DNA of 46,127 nt from Pontiellaceae bacterium. Lineage in GTDB: Bacteria; Verrucomicrobiota; Kiritimatiellia; Kiritimatiellales; Pontiellaceae. Position numbers and translations under genes: made by a program. The stretch covers positions 1-46,127 of the forward strand of contig JAFGVP010000087.1 in assembly GCA_016937945.1 (NCBI GenBank), in the 5' to 3' direction. Numbering within the stretch: the first letter of the stretch is position 1; each line of letters begins with the position of its first letter. Of this stretch, positions 23,486-32,076 are shown piece by piece. The notes under the pieces were generated by a model. It made no database searches and was not told where the DNA came from. It saw only the letters and a program-made list of their open reading frames with translations.

Positions 23486-24392
23486 GAGAAGCGGACTCTC
23501 CTCGAGCCGGTAGTTGACTGTCCGGAGTGAGATAAAACCGGGTCGTCGGGTAAGCCAGATCAATGTCCGGCTCATGCCCGAAGGCATCCAGGATATCCTC
23601 CCAGATTTTCTGTTCTGTGCCGCGGCGCTGGCGGGGATCAACCAGATAGCGGATGGTCAGCATCACACCGCTGTCCTTCACGGTCGTATAGACCGTCGGC
23701 GTCAGTTTGCCGGCAACAATCAGGTATTTACGGGCGGCCTGCCGGATCTGGGCCTGCGCTCCCTGCGAAAGGTATTCGGCATTTTCCCGACCGATACTGA
23801 GCAGCAGTTCCTTCGCCTTTTTCCAGTTGCTTTCAAAGGTGATCAGCACCGGGATTTCATTCCATATATATTCAAACCCGATGTGGTAATTCGATAACGG
23901 CGAACGCAGTACCATGCTGTTGGGAACGTGGATGATCCGGCCCGTGCTCTGGTCGGCATCCACCCAGTTGCCCACCTCGACAATGCTGAACTGGAAAAGG
24001 CGGATATCAATCACATCGCCCTTGAAATTTTCCAGCTCAATCCGGTCGCCCACCTTGAACGGCTTGCGCGCTTCGATGAAAAAGAATCCGGCCATATTGG
24101 CAATAGTGTCATGCATCGCCACGGCCAGACCGGCACTGGCAAGACCAAGGAACGTACTCAGCGAGGCAATGCCCTGAAACCAGAAAGAGCCGATCACGAT
24201 GATGACAACGAAGGTGTAGATGTAGGTCACGGTCCGGCGCGTGTGATAGCGGCGCTTGTCGTCCTCGATTTTGCGGCAGACAATCTTGGAGGTAAAAAAC
24301 TTCAGGATGTACAGCACCAGCAAGGCGATCAGTGTGGCCATCAGTTTTCCGGCCATATCGGTATTCAGAAAATGCATTATCTTTTCAATCAT
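23469..24392 (-). CDS. Small-conductance mechanosensitive channel (MscS family)
   Basis: Pressure-relief channel of the inner membrane. Three hydrophobic segments are visible (about 10-30, 58-78 and 80-110); the last is the pore-lining helix, LGLASAGLAVAMHDTIANMAGFFF. The conserved FKVGDRIELENFKGDV beta domain follows, then GRIIHVPNSMVLRSPLSNY and a C-terminal alpha/beta domain. The ATG at 24392 is preceded by AGGAGGAGCAGG; a start 33 bases upstream adds only an Arg-rich tail. It fits an organism facing changes in salinity, as does ectABC in the same window. Confidence 0.92.
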   Translation of the reverse strand: MIEKIMHFLNTDMAGKLMATLIALLVLYILKFFTSKIVCRKIEDDKRRYHTRRTVTYIYTFVVIIVIGSFWFQGIASLSTFLGLASAGLAVAMHDTIANMAGFFFIEARKPFKVGDRIELENFKGDVIDIRLFQFSIVEVGNWVDADQSTGRIIHVPNSMVLRSPLSNYHIGFEYIWNEIPVLITFESNWKKAKELLLSIGRENAEYLSQGAQAQIRQAARKYLIVAGKLTPTVYTTVKDSGVMLTIRYLVDPRQRRGTEQKIWEDILDAFGHEPDIDLAYPTTRFYLTPDSQLPARGESASHEENS

Positions 24393-24522
24393 CCTGCTCC
24401 TCCTGCCACGCCCGGCATCTGTCATTGACCAATATACCGAAGCCGGGCTGATGTAAAGCAGATCACATTAACCGATCCGGAATTGATATCAGGACGTCTT
24501 TTACTTGCCGTCCCCTGCATGA

Positions 24523-26937
24523 ATGAAGCAAACATACGACATGAAAAATCCTGATCTAAAACTGGTTTCTCTCATTCTTTTTTCCTGCACGGTCTTTGTT
24601 CAGGCCGATCGTCAGACGGCCGATATGCTGGCCCGGACACTGAACAACTGCGTTTCAGGCAATGAGGTTCACCCGACATGGGCGCCGGACGACTCGGCCC
24701 TGTACCTTCATGAAGCCGAACAGATCTTCCGGATCGACACCGCAACGGGAAAACGCAAGACGATGATCAATTACGACGCCATCGCAAAAAAAATCGGCAA
24801 CCCCAACCCGCGCATCGAACGGTTCACCATTACGGATGAAAGCGACTTTACCTGCCTCATTTCTGCCGACGGAAAATATTACTCCATCGGAATTGATGGA
24901 ACGCATATCCGCGATATCGCCCCCGAAAACGATCCGTTTGCCCTGCCTTCTTTCGACCACCCTGTACGCAGCGGAGACAATGGACGGGAAACCGCCGTCA
25001 TCTTCATCAATAACACCGACCACCCCGTGCAGCTGTTCTGGACCGACTCGAGCGGGATTCAATCGCCGTACAACACATTGGAACCCGGCGCATTCTACCG
25101 GCAGCACACCTTTGCCGGCCACGCCTGGTTTGCCAACGGGCTCGGCTTCGTAGCCTCAGACGAACCGGGATTGGCATATCTCAGCCCCGTCCAGAGGGAA
25201 CCGTCATCAAAACCCAAAAGGGCTGAATCCGAACAATGGACGGTATCGTTCCGGGACAATAACCTATCCGTCACAGAGCGATCTAAACCGGGAAAGAAAA
25301 TCCAGCTGACGACGGACGGAACCGCCGACTGCAAATATTGCGGACCAACGTTTGAATCTCCTGATGGAAGATATCTCGTTGCAATGAAGGAACAGGCCGG
25401 AGAAAACCGAACGATCGACCTGATTGAAGCCGCTCCGCGCGATCAGCTTCAACCGCGGACGCTGGCCATTCCCTATTCCAAACCCGGCGACCGGCTTGCC
25501 ATCACGAAACCGGTTCTTTTTGACCTGCAGACCATGAAGGCCATTCCACTCGATGATGAGCTCTTCCCCAATCCATGGAGTGTCTCCGAGTTTCATTGGT
25601 CGCCGGACAGCGATCGGTTCTTTTTCCTCTATAACGAACGCGGCCATCAGACCGCCCGACTGATTGCCGTCCAGTCAAAAACCGGCAAAGCCGCAACCGT
25701 CGTTGAAGAAAAGAGCAGCACCTTTATCGACTGGACAAATAAACTGAAGGTCCATCATCTCGATAAAACCGACGAAGCCATCTGGATGTCGGAACGCTCC
25801 GGATGGAACCACCTCTATCTGATCAACCGCAAAAGCGGTCGCATCACACCGATCACCGAGGGCGAATGGGTTGTTCGCGGCATTGAACGCATCGACGAAG
25901 AAAAGCGCGAAATCCTTCTCCGCGTGGGTGGTATTTATCCGGAGCAGGATCCATACTATATTCATTACGTGCGCGTCGGATTTGACGGCTCAGGCCTTAC
26001 CCGGTTGACCGAAGGAAACGGAACCCACACGATCAGTAAATCCCCGCAGGGTGGATACTATGTCGACAGCTGGTCCCGCGTGAACCTGCCTCCCGTCTAT
26101 GAACTGCACCGCACATCCGACGGAAAGAAAATCATGGAACTCGGCAGGGCAGACATCTCTGAAATGCTGAAGTGCCACCCGCACCTCCCTGAACCGTTTA
26201 CCGCCAAAGGCCGCGATGGACAGACCGATATTTACGGCGTCATCTTCCGTCCATCCGACTTTGATCCCGGCAAAAAATATCCGGTAGTTGAAGATATCTA
26301 TGCCGGACCGCAGGACTTCTTTGTCCCGAAAGAATTCTCCCCATGGCGCGGCCTGCAGCGACTGGCGGAACTTGGTTTTGTGGTGGTGAAAATTGACGGC
26401 ATGGGCACCAACTGGCGTTCCAAAGCATTCCACGATGTCTGTTTTAAAAACCTCAAGGATGCCGGTTTTCCGGACCGCATCGCATGGATGAAGGCCGCTG
26501 CAAAGAAATACCCGTGGATGGATCTCTCCCGGGTCGGGGTTTACGGCACCTCCGCCGGCGGACAGAATGCAATGCGCGCGGTGCTCGACTACGCCGATTT
26601 TTACAAGGCGGCCTATGCCGACTGCGGATGCCACGACAACCGCATGGATAAAACCTGGTGGAATGAGCAATGGATGGGCTGGCCCGTTGATGAAAGCTAC
26701 ATTGCCAGCTCCAACATGGAGGACGCGCATAAGCTTGCAGGAAAACTGTTCCTGACGGTCGGCATGATGGATTCCAACGTCGATCCCTCGTCCACGATGC
26801 AGGTCGTCGAGGAACTGATCAAGGAAAACAAGGATTTTGAGCTGATGGTCTTCCCCTCCGGCAGCCATGGTGCCGGCATGGGAACCTACGGAACCCGCCT
26901 GCGGGAGCAATTCTTCATCCGTTGGCTGCAACCGTAG
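24523..26937 (+). CDS. S9 (DPP-IV/prolyl oligopeptidase) peptidase with VHL-beta-like insert
   Basis: Exported serine peptidase. The signal peptide is KNPDLKLVSLILFSCTVFVQA; an ATG at 24541 would start closer to it. The N-terminal beta-propeller (PTWAPDDSALYLH; FHWSPDSDRFFFL) precedes the alpha/beta hydrolase domain. The triad is Ser677 in YGTSAGGQ, Asp750 or Asp754 in MMDSNVDPSS and His782 in SGSHGAGM. Residues about 154-208 interrupt the propeller with a segment resembling the beta domain of VHL: AVIFINNTDHPVQLFW, LEPGAFYRQHTFAGHAWF. A decayed copy of the 3' end lies at 30560-30767. Confidence 0.93.
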   Translation: MKQTYDMKNPDLKLVSLILFSCTVFVQADRQTADMLARTLNNCVSGNEVHPTWAPDDSALYLHEAEQIFRIDTATGKRKTMINYDAIAKKIGNPNPRIERFTITDESDFTCLISADGKYYSIGIDGTHIRDIAPENDPFALPSFDHPVRSGDNGRETAVIFINNTDHPVQLFWTDSSGIQSPYNTLEPGAFYRQHTFAGHAWFANGLGFVASDEPGLAYLSPVQREPSSKPKRAESEQWTVSFRDNNLSVTERSKPGKKIQLTTDGTADCKYCGPTFESPDGRYLVAMKEQAGENRTIDLIEAAPRDQLQPRTLAIPYSKPGDRLAITKPVLFDLQTMKAIPLDDELFPNPWSVSEFHWSPDSDRFFFLYNERGHQTARLIAVQSKTGKAATVVEEKSSTFIDWTNKLKVHHLDKTDEAIWMSERSGWNHLYLINRKSGRITPITEGEWVVRGIERIDEEKREILLRVGGIYPEQDPYYIHYVRVGFDGSGLTRLTEGNGTHTISKSPQGGYYVDSWSRVNLPPVYELHRTSDGKKIMELGRADISEMLKCHPHLPEPFTAKGRDGQTDIYGVIFRPSDFDPGKKYPVVEDIYAGPQDFFVPKEFSPWRGLQRLAELGFVVVKIDGMGTNWRSKAFHDVCFKNLKDAGFPDRIAWMKAAAKKYPWMDLSRVGVYGTSAGGQNAMRAVLDYADFYKAAYADCGCHDNRMDKTWWNEQWMGWPVDESYIASSNMEDAHKLAGKLFLTVGMMDSNVDPSSTMQVVEELIKENKDFELMVFPSGSHGAGMGTYGTRLREQFFIRWLQP

Positions 26938-27044
26938 CTCCGTCTCCTGGAGACCAAACATATTCCGTTACGCTTGTCGGTTGCAGCAAGGATGGCGGCG
27001 ATATGTGCACTGGCATCCTGCTGCCTGCCTTGGACTGCCGCACT

Positions 27045-30000
27045 CTATTGCAACTGCACCTCAACCTTGTAGAATCCGGCAGATTCCGCCTGATGCACCA
27101 TATCCGTATAGCAGCCCTGAGGATAGACAAGATTTGTTGCAAGCGGTCGCATTGAATCGATCAGATTTGTCATCCAGTACACTCCATAGGTTCGGTTCGT
27201 CATCGCAGTCCACCTGAGAACCATCCCTCCAACAGCTTCCGAGTAATCCTCCGTCAACTCAAAGAGCGATGCAGGGTCTACAGGGTCGGTCCCTGCAATA
27301 TATTCCTTAATATTACTGACTCCATCCTCATCGTTGTCGAACGAATCAATCGCGTTTGTCAGACCGTTGAAATAATATGCCTCCCACCAATTTGGAATTC
27401 CGTCGTCGTCTCGATCACCGGATGGCAAGACAACATCCGTTTCATACTTCCGGTCAGCACCCTTGCGTATAATATATGGAATGCGGCTGGAGTTGGTCGA
27501 CTCGACTATTCTGTAGTTATAAATCACAATTTCTTTTATCCCATCGTCAAGATATATTGGACCACAGGATCTTTCGCCTGAGTTCGTCTGTTGTAGGTAT
27601 GTGATGTCTTCATCTAAAATGGAATTCCAGCCTTCGATCCCGACATATTCTGCATTTGCATCGAAATTTGAATCCCATTCAAAAACAACCGGGTCGGTAG
27701 AAAAAAGGAAGTTGGTTGACGATAGTTGGGGAGAAACAATTATCGGACAGGTATCAACGGAAGGGATTGGTGTTATCCTATCCTTCTGAGCAACCGGAAG
27801 AATAGTTGATACCGACCATCCATTGGTAAAATATATCCTGAGATCCCAGTTCCCATCCTGCACAGGAATTTCTGCGGACAGCGAAACATTTGTTTCAAAC
27901 TCCCATTCGTTTCCATCCATGACGCAATCAAACCTACCCAAAGGCGCTATGCCGGAGATTCCGGAGACGGAATCGCTTGCAATTACATCCAATCCTATAT
28001 TGCACATGTTTTGGTTTAATTGATTGTCCACTTCGAGATCCAGCAACTTAACATCATTGCTAAGTATGACAGTTCCGCCGTTAAGTATGACAGTTTCGCC
28101 GTGCAACCACCGAACATTTTCATGTGGCAGTGCAGAACTGAAAAACGCGACCTTCATGAACTCCAGCAAATGATCGGATTCGAGGGGAGTCGTGGTCAAA
28201 ACCACCTCACCATGTTCGGGGCCGAGGCTTAGTTTGTTTTCCTGCCAGTTCTCTGGATTTGCAGAAAAATCCCTGCCGATTAAAAACACCTTCGGTTCGA
28301 TTTCCACGGATTCCACATCCTCCAGAAGAGAGTAATTCACGGTGCAGCTGAACGTCATCGGAATCCCGTTCGTCGGTCTTGAAATTTCCCAACTTCCCTC
28401 CATAAACCGGTCATTTTGTTCTCCGAATTCCCACTCGCCCGCATTATGCGTCTCGGACCGGTAATCCAAATTTGCATAGGCAGGTCCCCATACAGTATCA
28501 CCATAATGAAGATTCCCGGAGAGTTCGATTCCCACCTCCATTTCATCCCAACTGTTGGATGGAATTACAGTTATCGTAATGGTTACCGGGCCTGAATTCG
28601 TCAACAATGTCGGAGACCAACTGCGTTCGATTTCCACCGGAAAATGAAACTGTTCATCGACAGTCTGCTGCTCGGCCGCGAAATTAATGTCATCGCCAGC
28701 CGGGACCGTAACATCCTCCCAAACATATTCCGACCCGGTAAAACTGTACGGGACTGGCATGACATTCAGGAGTTCATATTCCGGGTGAAGCATCACATCG
28801 CCAATTTCAACATCATCCGCTTTTACATTCTCCAGAGACAAATGCCATTTTGGAAACACATCATAGTATCCATTATGAAACTGATTCGTACCGGAGGGAA
28901 CCGCGTATTCATATTCCAGATTAAAATCCGAAACTATGACGCGCTCCCTTGCCGAGCTATAGAACTCAACACCCAAAACAGAAAGGAAAGAATCCGTTGA
29001 TGACGGGACAACGCCCATCAAAACCGAGCCGTGTTCCACCCCCGCGCTTAGGCCTCTTCCTTCCCAGCTTTCACTTCCACGGTCTGCCGAAAGTTTACCT
29101 CCCAAACTGACATAGGGTTCAATTTCGACACCTTTTACCCCATCCGCCAACTCATAGAATACCGTATAGGTAAAGACCATTGGTTCCCCAACGGAAGGCA
29201 ACGATACTTCCCAGCAGCCATCCTGATAGTACGATTCGGTTTCCCCTCCATCCCAGATACCCCTGCTATGAGTCTCCTCCACATAGCTCAGACTGGAAAA
29301 AACACTGTTGTCCCCATCCATATCGCCGTCATGAAACTTTCCGGATAGCGCGATTTCCAACTCGATGTTTTCCCAGGCAACCTGCGGTATCACAGCAACC
29401 GCAACGGTAACAGGTCCGGAGTTGGTAAGCACTTTCGGCCACCAGTCACGCGTAATATCTACTGGAAAATTTCTGGTTTCACTCGTTGCTTGTTGTCTGG
29501 CATCAATTTCGAATTCATCGTCTGCGGGGATCACAACGCAATCCCAAGTATATGTCGACTCAACAAGCTGATCCGGTTCTGGATCAAAGTCCATTAAGCT
29601 GTGCTGGGCGTCCAATTGAATGCCTCCGACATTTATCGGAACGTCGTTCGTGTTGCTTAATTCCAGCCCCCAGTCGGGACTGCTGGCATATGTTCCATGT
29701 GTAAATTCATTTTGACCAGGAGGAACAGCATACCTGTAAACCAAATCAAAATCGGCATTCACATCGACCGGGGCAAATCCAAATTCCAAGCTATGTACGG
29801 TTATTCGCGCCCCCGAAACGTGGGACACGCTTCCGGTTATTACCGCATGTGCCTGGCAGTAGGCTTCAAAGTAGATGTTGTCTTCCTGTAGATCCCGAAG
29901 GGTGGATTCAACAACATAGCATTGTCTATTGGTTCTAACGCCTGCTCCTGTCGTTTCATATCCGATGAAATCAAAGAATGGCATTCCAGAATCAGGCTCT

Positions 30001-30389
30001 ACCTCCCTGACACCTGCGTTCGCGCTTCCATAACCATCCTGATAATCGGCCGAAATCACATAGGATACATCCGCCGTAACGGTTACAGGTGAGTACATTA
30101 TATTCGACCAGATTCCAGAATCGACATCCCATTCCACATCCAGCCCAACAGCAGCAACACATTGTCCTGCATGCCCCGGTCCGGCTGTCAATTTTACATA
30201 GGCACTGTTCCCCGACGAATAACCGTCGGCCACAGGAAGCGGCAATGGATTGTTGGGATCCGCATATAGCGTCACTGGATAATGCAAATCCAGATTAACG
30301 ACATTCGTTGAAACAGCAAAGTTCAACGTCGCCGCATGGACACCCAGCCCATACGCAAAACAAAAAATAACCGCAAGATACTTTTTCAT
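27045..30389 (-). CDS. Large exported repeat protein with calcium-binding C-terminus
   Basis: A 1114-residue secreted protein of unknown function. The start is the ATG at 30389 (AGAGGGGG upstream), giving the signal peptide MKKYLAVIFCFAYGLGVHA. Two tandem copies of a module of about 270 residues are visible from about residues 210 and 483: each opens with YRYAVPPGQNEF or YEYAVPSGTNQF, continues with LTNSGPVTVAVAVIP or LTNSGPVTITITVIP, and ends with VEHGSVL or PEHGEVV. The C-terminus has thrombospondin-3-like repeats (DRDDDGIPNWWEA, DNDEDGVSNIKEY, AGTDPVDP) and a tail WTAMTNRTYGVYW. The gene looks more AT-rich than its neighbours. It converges on the S9 gene. Confidence 0.82.
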   Translation of the reverse strand: MKKYLAVIFCFAYGLGVHAATLNFAVSTNVVNLDLHYPVTLYADPNNPLPLPVADGYSSGNSAYVKLTAGPGHAGQCVAAVGLDVEWDVDSGIWSNIMYSPVTVTADVSYVISADYQDGYGSANAGVREVEPDSGMPFFDFIGYETTGAGVRTNRQCYVVESTLRDLQEDNIYFEAYCQAHAVITGSVSHVSGARITVHSLEFGFAPVDVNADFDLVYRYAVPPGQNEFTHGTYASSPDWGLELSNTNDVPINVGGIQLDAQHSLMDFDPEPDQLVESTYTWDCVVIPADDEFEIDARQQATSETRNFPVDITRDWWPKVLTNSGPVTVAVAVIPQVAWENIELEIALSGKFHDGDMDGDNSVFSSLSYVEETHSRGIWDGGETESYYQDGCWEVSLPSVGEPMVFTYTVFYELADGVKGVEIEPYVSLGGKLSADRGSESWEGRGLSAGVEHGSVLMGVVPSSTDSFLSVLGVEFYSSARERVIVSDFNLEYEYAVPSGTNQFHNGYYDVFPKWHLSLENVKADDVEIGDVMLHPEYELLNVMPVPYSFTGSEYVWEDVTVPAGDDINFAAEQQTVDEQFHFPVEIERSWSPTLLTNSGPVTITITVIPSNSWDEMEVGIELSGNLHYGDTVWGPAYANLDYRSETHNAGEWEFGEQNDRFMEGSWEISRPTNGIPMTFSCTVNYSLLEDVESVEIEPKVFLIGRDFSANPENWQENKLSLGPEHGEVVLTTTPLESDHLLEFMKVAFFSSALPHENVRWLHGETVILNGGTVILSNDVKLLDLEVDNQLNQNMCNIGLDVIASDSVSGISGIAPLGRFDCVMDGNEWEFETNVSLSAEIPVQDGNWDLRIYFTNGWSVSTILPVAQKDRITPIPSVDTCPIIVSPQLSSTNFLFSTDPVVFEWDSNFDANAEYVGIEGWNSILDEDITYLQQTNSGERSCGPIYLDDGIKEIVIYNYRIVESTNSSRIPYIIRKGADRKYETDVVLPSGDRDDDGIPNWWEAYYFNGLTNAIDSFDNDEDGVSNIKEYIAGTDPVDPASLFELTEDYSEAVGGMVLRWTAMTNRTYGVYWMTNLIDSMRPLATNLVYPQGCYTDMVHQAESAGFYKVEVQLQ

Positions 30390-30559
30390 ATGGCCCCCTC
30401 TATGAAATTCGGAATAAAGACACAACCGAGGATCTTTACTTCTTTCAAAACTCCATATTTCCGAGCAGGACCTCCTACCAAGGATTTTTTGTAAAATCAA
30501 TTACAACAAGACAATAGATCCAGAAAAAGCACAGCTTGATAGGTTCGAGCAAGCGTTCC

Positions 30560-30767
30560 CCTCAATGATCAGGAAATAGCTGTTATCGGCAATGATCGGA
30601 AGACCGATGCGTCGCAGGTCATCGAGGAGCTGATCAAGGCGGACAAGGACTTTGAGTTGATGGTCTTCCCCTCCGGCAATCACAGCGCCGGCATGAACAA
30701 GTATGAAACCCGACTGCGGGAAAACTTTTTCATCCGGCATTTACAGCCGAAGTCAAAGGTGGATTAA
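30560..30767 (+). pseudogene. Decayed 3' end of an S9 peptidase gene
   Basis: Plus-strand remnant matching the last 70 or so codons of the S9 gene at 24523-26937. The translation VIEELIKADKDFELMVFPSG, then NHSAGMNKYETRLRENFFI, parallels VVEELIKENKDFELMVFPSG and SHGAGMGTYGTRLREQFFI, with a stop at 30765-30767. Upstream of about 30590 the match continues only across frame changes (CGGCAATGAT for CGGCATGAT), and nothing further 5' remains. The divergence at many sites points to an old paralogue rather than a recent duplication. Confidence 0.85.
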
Positions 30768-31258
30768 GCCGCGTTTAGAAAGTGTTCAATGCGGACAACG
30801 TTGTTCTGAAGAAGCTGCGGATCAAACTCGAGCGGCCCAACAGAAAGTGCACGATTAGACTCTTCGAGTAAAAGTGTCAGTTCGCCCATGGTATCAATAT
30901 CACGATGTACAGAACGCGAAATGTTCGAGTTGATTTTGCGCTCAACCATGGATCGGGTATCCCGCGCCGCACGTTCCATGCGCTGCACCAGCTCGCGCTG
31001 ATCCGGACCGGAGCGGGCCACTTCAACGGCCGCATTCATCGCCAACAGGCTGCATTGGAAGGAACACTGGTGAATCGCCTGATTCAGCGCATCGATTTCC
31101 TGCTCGGATGCCGCCAGCGCAAAAATGGATTTTCGATAGGCGTAAACCGCCGCAATGCTCAGCAGAAAAACAATCGACCAAAGTGCCGCGGCCGGAAGCA
31201 TCAACGCCCCGAGAATAAGCGCACTTCCGATATATATGGCGGATTTATAATCAAACAT
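30764..31258 (-). CDS. Miniature chemoreceptor-like membrane protein
   Basis: A 164-residue protein with two N-terminal hydrophobic segments (residues about 8-25 and 26-45) and then a helix resembling the signalling tip of methyl-accepting chemotaxis proteins: IHQCSFQCSLLAMNAAVEVARSG, where receptors have Q-T-N-L-L-A-L-N-A-A-I-E-A-A-R-A-G. The long helices and the sensor domain of a true receptor are missing, and only about 60 residues follow. No che genes are nearby. It could dock to CheA/CheW or use the coiled coil otherwise; the function is unproven. The stop overlaps the end of the S9 remnant. Confidence 0.7.
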   Translation of the reverse strand: MFDYKSAIYIGSALILGALMLPAAALWSIVFLLSIAAVYAYRKSIFALAASEQEIDALNQAIHQCSFQCSLLAMNAAVEVARSGPDQRELVQRMERAARDTRSMVERKINSNISRSVHRDIDTMGELTLLLEESNRALSVGPLEFDPQLLQNNVVRIEHFLNAA

Positions 31259-31491
31259 CTCAATGCCCCCTGAATTTCCAAAATCAACAACATCTCACAG
31301 TTAGCAGGAAGCACGCCACAAGCCGGATTTTATTAGACCGCCCTCACGCGACCGACAGCGCAGTCTTTGATCTTTTTAAACACACAACATATTGTGGAAA
31401 AACCGACATCAGACTATAAACCGACACTAGCTAAAGCGTAACAAATCTTGACTTGACCGGACTGCTTCCACAAACTCCGGCTCTATAGAAA

Positions 31492-31590
31492 CAGGGATGT
31501 TATGCGGGCCCTTCGGGCGAGTGCCTGTACCGTGGAAAGCCCTGATTCCAAGGAAAGAGCGGGCTGTTGTTACCCGTTCGCAGACATTAA
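31492..31590 (+). ncRNA. Candidate structured 5' leader RNA
   Basis: The 344 bases from 31259 to 31602 hold no gene. A TATAGA at 31485-31490 would start a transcript near 31497 or slightly upstream. The leader can form several stems: CAGGG (31492-31496) with CCCTG (31540-31544), GCCC-TTC-GGGC (31508-31518), and AGCCC (31538-31542) with GGGCT (31561-31565). The first and third share bases, so they are mutually exclusive, as in a switch. It matches no riboswitch class that I recognise. Confidence 0.35.
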
Positions 31591-31602
31591 ATAGGGAGCA
31601 TT

Positions 31603-31878
31603 ATGTCAACAGAAACTCAAGCCACGCCGGAAAAACTTACTGATGACTTCATCACAAAAATGATCAATGAGACGGGGTGCAGCGTCCGTTTTCTCAACGA
31701 AGCGAAACCGATTATTCTCAAACTGTTCCGCGATACCTCCGGCACCGCCCTTGAAAACTGTCTGGAATCCCTCCGTGAAACCATTGAAGGTCAGGCCGGC
31801 ATCGAAAAATCCAGCATGAAGCGCGTTGAGATTCAAAGCACCGGAATGGTCGGAAACCTTGCGGCAACTCCTGCATAA
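31603..31878 (+). CDS. Small unrecognised protein behind a structured leader
   Basis: A 91-residue soluble hypothetical (MSTETQATPEKLTDDFITKM, ending NLAATPA). The composition is acidic in the N-terminal half and mostly helical, with no signal peptide. GGGAG lies six bases before the ATG. It has its own candidate promoter, a leader of roughly 100 bases and a strong terminator, so it is a well-formed monocistronic unit. No family recognised. Confidence 0.72.
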   Translation: MSTETQATPEKLTDDFITKMINETGCSVRFLNEAKPIILKLFRDTSGTALENCLESLRETIEGQAGIEKSSMKRVEIQSTGMVGNLAATPA

Positions 31879-31910
31879 CGGATTCGTAATAAAACGGCGC
31901 ACAACTGAAT

Positions 31911-31951
31911 GATCAGGGACCGACACGGATGTCGGGATCCTGATCTTTTTT
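31911..31951 (+). terminator. Strong terminator after the small protein gene
   Basis: GATCAGG and CCTGATC, with inner CCGACA and TGTCGG, form a long hairpin with a CGGA loop followed by TTTTTT. It lies about 30 bases after the stop and isolates the gene from bioC. Confidence 0.93.
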
Positions 31952-32076
31952 ATTTAGAGGCCGCTCATGCAGCGGTCATCCTCTCGGCGGTTTCATGCTC
32001 CGAAAATATCCCGGAGCGGGATTGCATTGCTTGGTAAAATGACGCAATGTCCGCGCCTGATTCAGAGGAAACCGCT

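Noticed and set aside
31383-31396. CACAACATATTGTG near 31383 and its near complement CACAATATGTTGT at about 36989
   Set aside because: Shared 13-mers are expected by chance many times in a 46-kb window, and no common context was found.
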